Of a DNA stretch of 64,000 bases, positions 35,087-47,876 are shown in pieces. Origin of the DNA: Monosporascus cannonballus (Eukaryota; Ascomycota; Sordariomycetes; Xylariales). Position 1 is the first letter of the stretch, and each line of letters begins with the position of its first letter. The translations under genes were made by a program, and so were the position numbers. The stretch spans positions 1 to 64,000 of the forward strand of contig QJNS01000279.1 of the NCBI GenBank assembly GCA_004154925.1, given 5' to 3'. The notes under the pieces were generated by a model, which saw only the letters and a list, made by a program, of their open reading frames with translations, ran no database searches and was not told where the DNA came from.

Positions 35087-35153
<67 letters not shown>
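35057..35153. other. Assembly gap (10 N) between a poly-G and a poly-C run
   Basis: About 18 G precede a short GC step and ten Ns at 35077-35086; then 67 C follow to 35153. The opposite homopolymers on the two sides suggest a scaffolding join at runs that sequencing could not cross. True length and sequence are unknown. Confidence 0.9.
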
Positions 35154-35154
<1 letters not shown>

Positions 35155-35313
35155 CAGTCCTTTACGTGACAAGTTTGAGGTCTCAGCTTTATAAACCACT
35201 CTCTTCACTTTCAACATCTGAGCCGCTTTTTTATCTTGAAGCTTGCACCAAGTTATAGAATAGTGTTCGTCTGCGACTCCCACGCCGCGATCATCATCCC
35301 CAAGGGCAATGTC

Positions 35314-38300
35314 ATGGACAACTTTGATAGCCCCGACGCCGCCCACAGCCGAGCCAGGAGACATGGCCTGTTCCGCCTCCACCCTAAGCCGCAACATCCA
35401 TATAGCCATCTTGATTTTGATGTCGAGTAAGTTCGACGTGCTAAGATGCCGGTTGGCCCTCACGATTTGACATGATTGCAGTATAGTGGCCGTCCACGGC
35501 CTTGGCGGACACGCCTTCAACACATGGACAGATAAGACGGCCACCTCCGGCTAAGAGATTCATTGCCCGCACGAGTCCCCCGAGTACGAGTTATGACCTA
35601 TGGATACGACTCCACAGTCCTCTTTGGTAGCTCTCGTGCGAGTATAAATGACTTTGCGCTTGACTTGACAACAAGGCTGGAGCTCGAGCACCAGCACACC
35701 AAGGAACAACGGCGCCCGCTGGTGTTTGTCTGCCACAGCCTAGGTGGGGTTGTGTTTAAGGAGTTTCTCGTACACTTATCACTGCAGCTCGATCGCTGCC
35801 ACGATCTCCTGCGAAGCGTTTGCGGCGTGGTGTTCATGGGAACTCCTCACAGAGGCTCTCGCGCTGCGGCGCCGGCCCGCCTCTTGTCCCGGATCATCAA
35901 CGTGGCAACCTTGGAAAGCGCAGTCAGGTCCGATTTGATACGGACTCTCCAAGTCTCATCGATCGAACTGGAGACTATTTCGCGACATGCTACGGAGCTT
36001 TAAAGGAGCTTACAATAGTCTCTTTCTACGAGCAGAAGCCAATAAGCCCGGCTTTAGTATATTACTGAAACTTCGAAACAAGGAGATCGATGCTGACGGT
36101 GTTTGACTGCAGGTTGTGGAGCCATTCTCCGCTATCCTAGGTCTTCCCAATGAACCCGCCATACCCATCAACGCGGACCACAGAAAGATAGTCAAAACGT
36201 CACCTAGGAAAGAGCAACGGTATCTACCCGTTTGGACGTCAATTAAGGAACTGGTTGAAGGTTGCCACACCTCCGTAATCTGGAAACCTCTGGGACCTCG
36301 CTGACATGACTGCTAGCATCTTCGATGACCCTAGCTGGGGCCAATCGACAGCTTCTCGATAAGCTCTTCTGCGTGGACTACAAGGCCGCGCAGCTCAGGC
36401 CACGGCAGCCGCAGAGAGGAACCTGCGAGTGGATCCTCAGTGATCCCACTTATGTCTCTTGGCTGAACTCAGATCAGTCCTCCATGCTTCTGCTCACAGG
36501 GTAGGCCGGTACTGGCAAGAGCGTACTAACGCGCTACCTCGCCGAGAGCATCCAGTCCGGAGGCCAGAGCGATGGTGCTAGGACTGGCTACCTCGGAGTT
36601 AGCTTCTTCTGCTCGTATGATAAAACGGCGATCAACTATGAAGAAGCGGTGCTTCGATCTCTGCTGCACCAACTGATTCAGCTGAACATCCGCAGTGCCG
36701 CCCTTGTGCGAAGCCGCCTTGAGAAACGCAACTCCTCTGGACTGAGCATTTCTACGCGAACAGATGACTTGTGGCCCAGTCTCACTGATGTCTTATCCAT
36801 GAGCACAATGAAACGGATCTTTCTTGTCATTGATGCGATTGAAGAACTCGGCGCCGAAATTGCGATTTCCATTCTCTCTAGGCTTTGGAAGACAACCCAC
36901 TTTCTCAACCAAACACATCCCGAAAACCGGCTCCGGATTTTTGTTTCTAGTTGCCGGAATCCAGCATACGCCTCTGCTCTGCCAAACCTGACAATATTGT
37001 CAATGAAGAAAGCTCAAATTCAGAGAGACATTGAAGAGTTTCTACGGCATGAAGTAGAGGAATTTGCTACCAAGAACAGTGCCTTTAGAGCATCTGTATC
37101 AGCTGGAACGCGACGTGAGATTGTCACCAGCATCTTGGCCAGAGTTGATGGAATGTTCCTTCAAGCAGCTCTAGCGTGGGGAGAGTTCCGCAAAGGGATC
37201 ATGTGGAACCAAAGCGTGGTGGCCAAGAAGCTAAAGAGCCTGGATGCCCTCCCGCCTGGCATGGCAGCCCTCTATGACAAGGTGATCAATGAACTGAACG
37301 ACTCTATTAGAGACGACGCTTTCGTGATCTTCTCGGTCCTGGCCGCTGCTGCCAGACCTCTTTCGGAACCCGAACTGAGCGCTATCCTGGGTGTTTGTAA
37401 TTCAAATAAGGACATCGTATGCTCAACAGACCTGGAGCCCTTTAAAGACTTATACCAAATCATGGAGCAAAGCTTTCCCAATCTGATCACAATAAAGGAT
37501 GACAACAGAGCCACGTTTGTGCATCTTTCCTTCAGGGAATGCCTCCAAAGTCGGCAGGACTTCCAGGACGCGCTGTTGTTAGGACGCCGCGAGATTACGC
37601 GGACGTGCTTGCTGTACTTGAAGCTAAGAGACATGCTTCGGCATGCGCATGATGGGTCAGGCACGGCCGGTATGTCAAAATAAGGACCCTCCCAACTGGG
37701 AATAATGCTAATTGTCCTACAACGCAGTGCTCTGTTCAAAGTACCCATTCCTGTCCTATGCTCGCGACTATTTCCTGTTTCACATCCGCCATATTCCATA
37801 CGAAGACCCCCACTGTGGCTCTTATTCAGCAAAACTGCTGGCAAGGTCAGTATTTACACTCTAGAGTGCCTACGCTCCCGCGAATCCGATACTTGCCTCA
37901 GCCCCCTGCTGGAAGTTATACAAAATGTGCCTGCTCCCGCAAAATTGCAGCTCGTTCGGAATTTCAAGGAGCACAGATACGACCTAGATGAGAAATGGTC
38001 GCGCAGGAGCTGTGGCCAGCCGCTTCAGCACTGCTGCTCTATGGCTGGCCAGGACGCAACTCTCAAGGAAGTTGCGTTCTTGATGCTCAGGCTTGGGGCA
38101 AATCCAAGCTTGCCCCCAAGACCGTGGCGCTCGAACCTCCGGCGTGCCATGGAAAGCGAAGTATGGGACTTGTACGACATCCTGTTACGCCACCCCTTGA
38201 CAGATCCCAACGCGCCAGATCAGTGCAATCAAACCGTGCTCCACGCCCTCGTCCGGGAAGGTCCCCTTAATAGAATATCCGAAGTCGTCGACGTGCTTCA

Positions 38301-39385
38301 CGGCGTGGATGTTAACATCCAAGATATCGATGGGTACACGCCGCTACACCTGGCAACTTCCGTAGGAAGGCCGGATGTCGTCCGGAAACTGCTCAACGTG
38401 CCGGGCATCCGCCTCGACTTGGCGGACAGACAGGGCCGAACGGCCCTAACACTCGCTACATATTGGGGTATGAAGAGCATCGCGCTGGTGCTGATTGAGC
38501 ACTCGGAGGCGTTCCCACTCCCCGAGGCCGGCCAGCTCAGCGCGCTCGTCCTTGCCGCCAAGCACGGACAGAAAGACCTCTGCACCAGGCTGCTCGAGCT
38601 CTCGCGCTACCAAAACCTGGATTGCCACATCAACATCGCAGGCCGCGGCATCCTACACCTTGGCTGCCATCAACAACTGGGCCGAGGTTCTAGTCGATTG
38701 CATTGGCCACGGCGCCAGTGCTGGCCTCAATGTCAACAAGATCGACCACGCCGGCAAGACGGCGCTACACCACGCCGCGGCCCTAGGTAACGTCGAGGCC
38801 TGTTCTGTACTCACGGAGCGCGGGGGAGCCAGCCTGACGCTACAGGACCGGAATGGGCGAACGGCGGCTATGGCGGCTGCCGACGCAGGTTTCAAGGACG
38901 CGCTGGTCGTGCTGCTGAAGAGCGGACGCGTCAACCCCAACCAGCGGGACGTCGAGGGTCGGAACATGGCACACTGGGCGGCTACGCTCGACTGCGTTGA
39001 TGTCATGGAGATGCTGGTGGGCTTGGAGGGCGCGAGCGTAGAGTGGGCGCGCCGGGACAAGCATGGCAAGCGGCCTGTGGACATTGCGGGTATGTGTGGG
39101 ACTAAGTACGTTGGACTGTTCTTGGCGGAGCGGACACCGGGGTGGCGGAGTGAGCAGTCGGACTGGAACTTCGAGGAGATGTATCGCAGTCGAACAGTCG
39201 AGATGACCGATGACGCCCTACTTTTGCAGGAGGAGGAAGACCTACTGATCAAGAACTCGCGTCGGCAGAAGCGGAAGTCTGATGAAGAGTGGGAGGATTC
39301 TCGGCGACGGTATCCGGACTCCAGATTTGGGTTAGTCCCACGTCGAAAGCGATCAGATTTATTTTGCGAATATGTTCAAGGCTAG
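35314..39385 (+). pseudogene. NLR-type (STAND) gene: alpha/beta hydrolase, NTPase, ankyrin repeats; multiply disrupted
   Basis: Reads as one gene in several frames. Exon 35314-35426 splices (GTAAGT...TTGCAG) to VAVHGLGGHAFNTW, the start of a lipase-like alpha/beta hydrolase domain with nucleophile motif FVCHSLGGVVFKEF and MGTPHRG. Linker VVEPFSAILGLPNE (from 36113) precedes an NTPase region in which an in-frame TAG at 36502-36504 falls inside the P-loop (G-stop-AGTGKS). The frame then runs to 37669 with a Walker B-like FLVIDAIEEL. An intron (37670-37727) leads to YPFLSYARDYFLFH, then ankyrin repeats (GYTPLHLATSVGRPDVVRKL; GKTALHHAAALGNVEACSVL). Other breaks: TAA at 35552, stop near 36001, stop at 36302, shift near 37860 and shift near 38650. 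Such proteins sense non-self and trigger heterokaryon-incompatibility-type death in fungi; that role is inferred. This copy cannot make a full protein. Confidence 0.82.
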
Positions 39386-41853
39386 GAGAATCTAGGAACC
39401 CCGGGATAACCCAGCAACTATCTGGTTGTACTGAGAACTACTGGCTAGCTCTCAGGACTGCAGGGCAGTTTAAGGCACTGCCAGCCTATTATAGGTTCCA
39501 CAAAGCAGTTCTAAGATGTACATAGAAGTGTAGGGGCAGTATTGGCATGATGAAGATGGATGGACTCATCCCGGGCAGAAAGCCTAGGGTAATTCTTACA
39601 TACAAATGGGGCTGCAGGCAGCCGAGGGTTACCCAGGTGCTAAGCCTGCTTCAAAACATTTGGCCTACACAATTAATTTACTTTTGAAGTATTATACTAG
39701 TAGTAAACCAATATATTTTGAGATATGTAGAATAAGAGCTAAAATAAAGAGCATGGTCAAGCCCCGGCGTCCTAACCGCGTTGCTGTATGTGCCAGGACG
39801 ACGGCGCTGTGTATTGGGGGCAGTTAAACAAACAACTTTGGTTAGGGTTAGAGTTGCGACTTTGGTTATTTTCATACTCAGGGGCTCAACACTGGACGAC
39901 TCGCCACCAAGAAAAGGGACACGTGCTAGCCAATTCGGCGGCCGGGGCTTTTAATTAGGCCTTATAACTTAAGTTTAAATTTCCTACTACCAACTTGTCG
40001 TTATAAACATACGGGAAAACAGTGCTAACGTCTATTGCTTCGAAGCGCTTTTATCAATAGAGTCGTTTAGCGAGTCGCAATGAACCAAGATAGGGTGCCG
40101 ACTTAAATATATATATATATATATATATAAACGACGTTTTGAGTTGAGGCAATCAAATGATTGCGGTTCTAGATATGTGGTTCAATTGTCCGAGGCCCGA
40201 GTTGCTCCTTAAAGCTTTGGAAATCCTAGGGCTGGAGCTATATATAAGCAGACCAGCGGTCATTTCTGTCTGGCCTTGACTTCCAATCTCGAGGCTGGAA
40301 TCGTCACGGCCTTAACTGCTTGCAAGTTTCAACGCTCTATCCTTTAAAAAAACCAGATTCATTTGACGGAAGACTTAAGACCCATTATTTACTTGTGAAG
40401 TCCTTTTTCTATGTGCGACTTCTTAAATGCAATTGCCTGAGTCATGTGACGGGTACCTGACTTGAGCCGCGCCTGGGCGAGAGCCGTGGACGCGCCGATA
40501 CCTGATTAGACGAGCGCCCCACGTCGATGTAAAACCCATTAACGCACAGTAGTGAAGTGATTTTGGAGTGGGGGCCAACGGGAGAACTCCACTGACAGGG
40601 CTTCCCGCAACTGAGCTGCCGCATCTTCCGCCGCTCGTTGTGCAGCAACACTAGGATTATCACAGTTCTGTACTTCGCAAACTTAGTAGTCGAATCCTCA
40701 CAGCATCATGTCGCGCATCATGGGTCCAAGTGTTACTAAGCCTCCGTATACTGTACAGGCGGTTTCGGCCTAGCTATCCAAGAGGCATCACCAGTTCCGA
40801 TTGTGTTCAAGCTAGGCAAATAAGAGGAAAAGGCGATGCACCAATACGCCATAGTGCAGCTCCCACTACCGGTAGCTCTACAGCGAGCTTCTGGAGACTA
40901 TCGCGCTCCGGTGGGGGGGTTTCCAGTTTACTATGTATGCGCGATGACCACGGTGACCGGGTGAGTGAGCAACCAGGGCGTATCACGAGGAGAGATATCA
41001 ACAAGCCTCGGGAGCTCTGGTCCACTATTGTTCTGTGTCTTCGTGAGTGGTAGCCAATGTCATCGCTCCATACCAACAGCATATTGCTTGTTTGCAACTG
41101 CAGGTGATCACTTACGGGGACTTGGTACCTACCTCAAGTTTGAGTGCTGGTGATGAGTGAGTGAGATGTTGATTGGACGTTAGTAAATAAATACATACAT
41201 GCATGTATTTAAGTAGCTTAATCGAATGCCTCCGTCCATTTCCTACTCACCCAGCAGCTTTTACGTGCATTCTCATGTTGCAAGCAACCAGTTCCCACGA
41301 GTAACTTTTCGTTCGCAGATATTCGATGATAACACCGATTCTCCTGCCCTTTCAATACATCCTCGTCTCTATGCAGCTCTCTCTTATCTTCTCCCAACGA
41401 CTGGCCATACGCCCAAATTGAAGAGAATCACCCGCAGCTTGCCGCTGTCGGAGGAGGTAGGAAGGGAGATGTGGGTGTGCGTTGGGTTGGGCGCACGTCT
41501 CAAGTAGTTGCTTCGAGTATTACCGGTAGTCTTCCCGCCTGCCTGGTCACCATCGTTCCGGTATCCGAGATTTCTCGAACGACCAGCCATCTCGCTCACT
41601 CAGACTTGGCGCCTCTCATTGCCGAGATATCCTAGAGGGACGCCGTCCACGCGGCAGATTTTCCCTCCTTCTTTAGAGGGCCCTTTCCGTCGGGATTCTT
41701 GTTTCCATCCTAAACAATCCGCTTGTTTTGCTTAAGGGCTCCGACTCGTTCGTTGCTACGGGTGTTGTTGTTGCTGTTGTCCCCGTCCGCGTCTGTATCA
41801 GACATCACACACAGTATTCCACGTGGTATCGCACAACTCGCTAGCTTCTTGCC
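39386..41853. other. AT-rich intergenic region downstream of the NLR pseudogene
   Basis: About 2.5 kb with no supported gene. It is AT-rich around 39650-40140, with an AT dinucleotide run at 40105-40129 and a short palindrome near 41195-41215. The end is the promoter and leader of the exchanger gene. Confidence 0.45.
40105..40129. repeat. AT dinucleotide microsatellite
   Basis: About 12 AT units in AT-rich non-coding DNA. Confidence 0.85.
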
Positions 41854-44800
41854 ATGGATCCCCCCTCGCAAGAATCCGGCGAGGCTCCGTCCCAAACACC
41901 ATCTCCCACAGATACGCGACGACCTCGCCCAAGACCACACCCCCAAGGAGCGACGGACGATGCGTTTGTAGAAACCTACCAGTCCGCTGATACTGTGCGG
42001 AGAAGACCCGAACCCCCGGGGCCTATTTATGGTGCGCTACCCTTTCTGCCAATGTCGAGTAATGAATGTCAAGTCGGGCGTGACACCGAAATCCAAAACT
42101 ATCTTGAGCTTTTAGCTGGGTAGCCTGCTGCGTTGGGTGCTGTGACGATGATGATCCACAGCCCCCGGTCGTCATACTTGCCCATGTAAGTAGCTAACGG
42201 AGCTGACTTCTTGTCGTCTCTAGGCACTTTACAATCACCTCCGCCCGCTAGTGGCAGTTATCGTGGAGAGCCCTCCACCCACGATCGATCCCATGCGAGA
42301 TCAGGCTCACAATCTGTTCGTTCGCCATTGCCTGGACCAGAGCGAGGTCGACAGCGTCCCAAAAAGCCCGTCATGCTTCGTCGAGGCTCCTCGAACGCCG
42401 TAGCTCCCCATCGGGGTGAGGTCTTCTCTGTGGACGACGACATTGAAGAGGTTGAAAACGATGCTACCGAGGGTAGGAAACAGAGTCTACCAGGCTACAA
42501 GTCGCCGAGACAGTCCTCCGCTGTCCGGCGACGAACTGTGGCACCTGCACTGTCGAGAGTGCATTCCACGCGTAGTGATGTTCCCGATGAACAAGTTGAA
42601 TTCGAGGATGGTGCCGAAACCGAGGAAAGACGCGTGTCGCAACCCCCAGAGGAAGGCGTTACGACGGATGTTGGCCCTGCTGAGGACGAGGATGAGGATG
42701 GGGATGAGGCTGAGGATGACGACGACATCAGCGACGCTGAGAGCTTTACCTTAAAAGACCGTCAACAAGCCATCAATGAAACACATCCATTCGGTATCAG
42801 AATCTGGAAACCCGCCTTGTACAAGAAAAGCCGCTCGGTTCAGAAAACCGCCGAGGGAGATATCCACTCGTCTCCTGGACTTAGAGTTAATCACTGGTTA
42901 CTCTTTTTTAACCTCCTATGGACCCTGGCCTTCGGCTGGTGGATGGCCATCTTTGCCGCCCTTGGCGCTATCGCCTGCTTCGCCGTGGCGGCCGCTCCGA
43001 GTGGTAGAGCTTACGGCCGCGTACTCTGGGGTCTGGCTGGATATCTTCTCTACCCGTTTGGCAAATTTGTTCGCCTCGAGCAGGATGAGGCATACCTCGA
43101 CGAGGACGAAGGGGAAGGGCGGAGCATCAGCGAATACGAGCAATGGCAAAGCGGTGACTTGGAATATGGCCGCCTCTTCTTTGGGCCCGAACGGAATCGC
43201 TCCATTATCGGTCGGTCGAGACGCAGCATTGATTCGGAGCCCAGCGAGACTGACAGCCTCCTTGGGCGCTCTCACCATCGGGAGCAGCCGGAAGATGACG
43301 CCGGCCCGCGCTTGAAGAGGCGTCTGTTTGGTCGGGGCGCTTGGACTATTGGACGTGTCATTTTCTTCGTCGTTTTTTATGGGTTGCTCACCCCGTCCCT
43401 CATGATTGTCTCGGCCATCTGCTGGTTTCTCGTGTTTTGGATTCCAATGGGCAAGGTTACGATGCTGCTCTTCCATCATCTCAGGAGGCATCCGCTGGCG
43501 CTGTCCTTCGAGTCCGATATGAGCCTTGCCAGGACTGCTGATGGCCGTCATTCCTCGATCCTACTCTGCACGTACCGGGCTGTAGGCACCAAGTACTGGA
43601 AGTACACGATTGATGGAACCAACATCTTCCTAATCAATCTCATGGCCGTCGTGATATTCGTCATATTCGACTGGGGGGTCCTGCAGGGCGTTCTGCATAT
43701 CGAGAACTTCTTGACTTCGCCGGGATTTCTTTTCGTCGCCGGGTTGCTCTCCATCATCCCCCTCGCATACTTCATCGGCCAGGCTGTCGCCTCCATCTCT
43801 GCCCAGTCTTCCATGGGTCTGGGTGCGGCCGTCAACGCCTTCTTCTCCACTGTTGTCGAAGTATACCTCTACTGCGTTGCTCTGACGCAAGGTAAGGGAG
43901 AGCTGGTCGAAGGTAGCATTATCGGGAGTATCTTCGCTGGTATTTTATTCTTGCCCGGCTTATCGATGTGCTTTGGGGCTATTAAACGCAAGACACAACG
44001 TTTCAATGCTAGGTCGGCCGGTGTTACGTCGACAATGCTACTGTTTGCCGTCGTTGCCGCATTTGGACCGACACTGTTTTACCAGATCTATGGTACACAT
44101 GAGCTCCGGTGCCAGAGCTGCGTTGACGCTCCTAGCCTGTCAAACGGAAGCAGCGAGCGCGATTGTCGGCGCTGTTACTATTCGCAAATACCGGCTCTCG
44201 ACGACCGATTCTACATCGAGGCCGTCCGCCCCTACTGCTATATGGCAGCCATTATGCTATTCTTGTCCTATGCTATCGGCTTATGGTTTACCCTTCGAAC
44301 CCACGCTGCTGTCATCTGGAACACCGAAATCGATGAGAAGAAACACGAGGACCCGCAACATCATCTACTTCGGTCGTCGGATACGCGGAACCCCGCCGAG
44401 GCGACCGGCACCGACATTCGTGACAGCAACTTGTACAAACGGATCCTTGGTCAGTCTTTAAGTCAAGTCGGCCTTCAGGGAGAAGAGTGGCATCACTCCC
44501 GACAACAGCCAGGCGTCGTGCCACCGAATGGCCCCTCTCAGACTCCGCACATGGTCCCCCCGAAGAGTAGTGGAAGTGCTAGTGATACCATCCGCTCAAA
44601 TGTCCATATCCCCGGCTTCTCAGAGATAGAAAATGACAATTTGGTCCGCGGTGTTACGGAGCTGGCGGCGACCGCCGCCGCCATCGCCGCCCGTGATGCT
44701 CGAAATCCACGCCGTGACCGACCACTAGGTTCTAATCTTGGTAGCACTTCGACCCACCGGCCCCCTATGGTTCGCACCAGCACTTTCCCTGGTGCTGAGG

Positions 44801-45516
44801 AGGCAGGAGAACATGCTCACGCGGATGGTGGACATGTCGCGCCAAATTGGAGCCGAAGGAAAAGTTCAGTCATCTTATTAAGCGCCACCATCCTTTATGC
44901 CATCATCGCCGAGATCCTCGTTGACACCGTGGATGTTGTATTGGATAACTACGCAATTGAACCGAAATTTCTAGGAATCACACTGTTCGCTTTGGTCCCA
45001 AACACTACTGAATTCCTGGTTAGTACTCCTCTCCTGCCGGTCTTATCGATCATGAACGAAGCTAATCAGGCATTGTTTTAGAACGCCATCTCCTTCGCAA
45101 TGAACGGCAACATTGCCCTATCCATGGAAATTGGTTCGGCATACGCGCTGCAGGTGTTACTGTTACAGACCCCTGCACTTGTCCTGTTCTCGGCTCTGTA
45201 TCCTATAGCCCCACTTGGCCCCGATTCGGACCCTCGCCACTGGACATTCAGCCTCCTATTCCCCCAATGGGATATGGTGACCGTCATCCTCTGTGTGTTC
45301 CTGCTGAGTTACATGTACGGTGAAGGCAAGAGCAACTACTTCAAGGGCAGCATCTTGCTCTTGGCGTACTTAGTTGTCATCATCGGCTTCTACCTGTCGG
45401 GCTTTACTGAAGGCCACATGGGTGTAGAGCGTTTCGACACGCTCAACACCGACGGTACGTGGAAGAGCTATAAAACGATAGGACGGGGGACGAGCGGAAT
45501 AGCCTACGAGGCCTAA
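41854..45516 (+). CDS. Vnx1-type vacuolar cation/proton exchanger (CaCA superfamily), about 1135 aa
   Basis: Exons: 41854-42031, 42224-45018 and 45082-45516. The N-terminal 300 residues are disordered with acidic runs. Then come HPFGIRIWKPALYKKSRSVQ and a first pair of membrane helices (LLFFNLLWTLAFGWWMAIFA), a loop, and the exchanger core. The first alpha repeat reads AAVNAFFSTVVEVYLYCVAL and the second VPNTTEFLNAISFAMNGNIA, where the final intron interrupts after the Leu. The last helices and a short tail end IGRGTSGIAYEA. This arrangement with a degenerate first repeat fits the low-affinity vacuolar monovalent cation/H+ antiporters (yeast Vnx1) and related fungal CaCA proteins. It likely moves Na+, K+ or Ca2+ into the vacuole against protons. 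The first intron (192 nt, donor GTGCGC) is longer than average and might hide a small exon. Confidence 0.88.
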
Positions 45517-47876
45517 GTGGGCTTCTGATTCGGCACCCCATGCTCCTTTTCTCTTTTGCTTTATGCTCTGATGATGATGTTCCCCTACTATATATATCCT
45601 GCATTGGGTCCAGCGTCGGCACCTTAATACGCGGTGCATGACAGCGGTAGTTGATTCCTTTCATGAGATTATGGTCCGGGCGTGTAATTTTTTTTTCTAT
45701 AGGCTTTAGGTAGTCGTAATCCATTTGTAGTTCACAATCCCTGGGTCCGGTTCTGAGGTTCCAACGGTCGAAGCTTGGAGTTCTGATATTAGTGGTGGGT
45801 TGACGATGATGTACGGGCTTCAAGCGCGTAAAGTCTTGGGATGAGGATGCGCTTTCTATGAAAGTGTGATTTTAGTCAACTACCTTGCCTATATCTGGCT
45901 TTGAAAGGGATTATAGTAGAGGCGGAGTGCCGGTTGGTGTGTCTCTTATCGCGAGTACTCCGTCCTCGCGTGGACTTAGATTCTGTGTATTCTAAGCAGC
46001 CTAGAAAAAGAGTCGGCTTAAGAACTGTGCTTGGAGGCGCAACGAGCTATCTCTCCAGCTCCGCCATCCCAGCTTGAGAGGGATGCGTAACGTCTCGATT
46101 GGTTCTGGCTCGGGCTGATCCATCTTCAACAAGGACGTCTCCGTCGAGATACCGTTGTCATGACATTCTTGCAATATGGCGCGAAGACGCGTGTGGGCGG
46201 CTTCATAGAGGCTTGTCTCCGAAGACTGCTTGAAAAGCTGAATATCTAAGAGATGATCGATGACCCGGTGCATGTCGTACCGGGTCGTGGTGGGAAATCG
46301 CCAAAAACGATCTCCCAAAACTCGAGAGGATCCTCAGCTATTGCACGGCGGCACTCAGATCCGGTACGCAAGCCTAGCTTGGTGATGTGGACCACTCCAT
46401 TATGCAGTATAGGTTTGAGTACCCATTAGTCAAATCATTGCCTGTTTTCGACCAAGCGTCTCCCATCAAACCATGCTGAAGAGTGGCTCGAAAAGTTTGC
46501 AATGCGCGTTGCGTACTCACAGGAAATAGGAGGCTGCACCCGTAGCCAGCGCGCGGGGAGTCGAGACAGCCCATGGTACAAGAAGCGCCGTGTTACTAGA
46601 CACATGCAGGAAACTTGTAGCAATAGGCGACAGGCGTCTACAAACATAAACATAGCCTTGGTAGAAGAGAACTGGAAACTCAAAATGGAGGCTATGAATT
46701 GGGAGAGATCTGATGATTCGACAGCATCTTGATGCTCCGTTAGGACCTTCGATCATCGGAGACATTCGCTCTTTCTGTCTGCCTTTCGTCGGGAGAACGT
46801 CGTTCGTTCAAGTCCCCCAGCGCAAGGATATCTTGACCATTCAGAAGTCTCGGGCGTTCGCGGAGGGGTAGGGGTGGCTTTGGCGCCATGGACCGATCGC
46901 TCCCTCGCCTTAGGGTGCGCTGATCGACTCATAGCCATCCCCGGGGTGTAATCTGCTCCAGGCGTCTGGTCCCGCAATCCGGCCGGGGCAGTGTCGTGTC
47001 TACATATATCGTTCTGCAATCATTGAACTTCGTGATTGCGTCGCAGGCTGTATAAGTTAGTTTTGATCTCCCAAGTGCATGAACTGGACATTGGACTTCC
47101 ATGGCCCTACCGTCAAGCATAATCTCTACGAGCTATTCTCCTTACTTGCCACGTCTTAAGAACAAGAGTCGATGGTAAGCCGGGCAACTGAACCCGCCTT
47201 TTATGCGCCTTCAACGAAAGACGATGTTCCATCCGAAATCGACTACAGCACAACAAGAAGCATTGCGGATAAGGACCCGGCACCAGCCGGTCGAGAATCG
47301 AACACCGAGCATACTTTCGATAAGCAGGCCGCCTTTTGACGAGATAGCCTGGACACCCTCTGCAGCCTGTAGTAGTCAATGGATGCCGACCAGGAGGCAA
47401 GTTTCGCGAACCTCGACGACGTTTAGTTCGACCACATTATGTGTTCAGGTTGTCCCAGAAACGGCGAAACGCCTACTCGCAGGAACCCGCTTACAATGAT
47501 GCGTCTCAGCCGCATTGACACAACGAAACGGACCGCGCATGCTGCGCTCTGACAATGTGGGACTGATGTGACAGGAACTCTCCGGTACTGAAGAATACCT
47601 CGGGCTAGAGGATAATAAGGGGCATGCACCTTCTAACTGGTGTGAGCACCCACCATATGATACAGCAGCTCCGGGATATAATTACTGCCCGCGTAGTAAA
47701 TCGGATAAGAACAACACCGCAGAATTTATTCAGACCTTTCATTAATAGAGCACTTGGGCACGCCCCTTATTCGGTTTTTGGAGTTTTAAGGTGGTGCCAG
47801 ACTTTTGGGGGTTCTATCAGATATGGGCCCATCTATTGGCCTCGCCATAGGCTTCGAGGGCCTAGGGGCTCTTGTC
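45517..47876. other. Gene-poor region with possible gene remnants
   Basis: 3' flank of the exchanger, then about 2 kb with weak coding signal on the minus strand. From 46683 down to 46521 a frame (SFQFSSTKAMFMFVDACRLL) could splice at a GTGAGT to a piece near 46373 reading TGSECRRAIAEDPLEFWEIV. This breaks by frameshift into DMHRVIDHLLDIQLF... down to 46001. I do not recognise a family. It may be one decayed gene; evidence is thin. Confidence 0.3.

Larger units (their letters stand above)
33703..35313. other. Upstream region of RPT6 with palindrome and assembly gap
   Basis: The first part is the RPT6 promoter and leader. The stretch from about 34290 to 34860 is AT-rich. A perfect palindrome lies at 34147-34177 and the assembly gap at 35077-35086. 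No gene is supported before 35314. Confidence 0.5.

Noticed and set aside
39841..39850. Telomere-like GTTAGGGTTA
   Set aside because: Fewer than two units and isolated inside the scaffold; not a telomere or a clear interstitial array.
39386..41853. AT-rich stretch considered as RIP-mutated transposon
   Set aside because: No transposase or reverse-transcriptase relic, ends or direct repeats could be seen by eye; a RIP index calculation would be needed.
42916..43551. 211-codon minus-strand open frame
   Set aside because: Antisense to the membrane core of the Vnx1-type exchanger; no family features.
46806..46823. TTCAAGTCCCCC-like tRNA B-box candidate
   Set aside because: No matching A box or cloverleaf in the preceding 80 bases.
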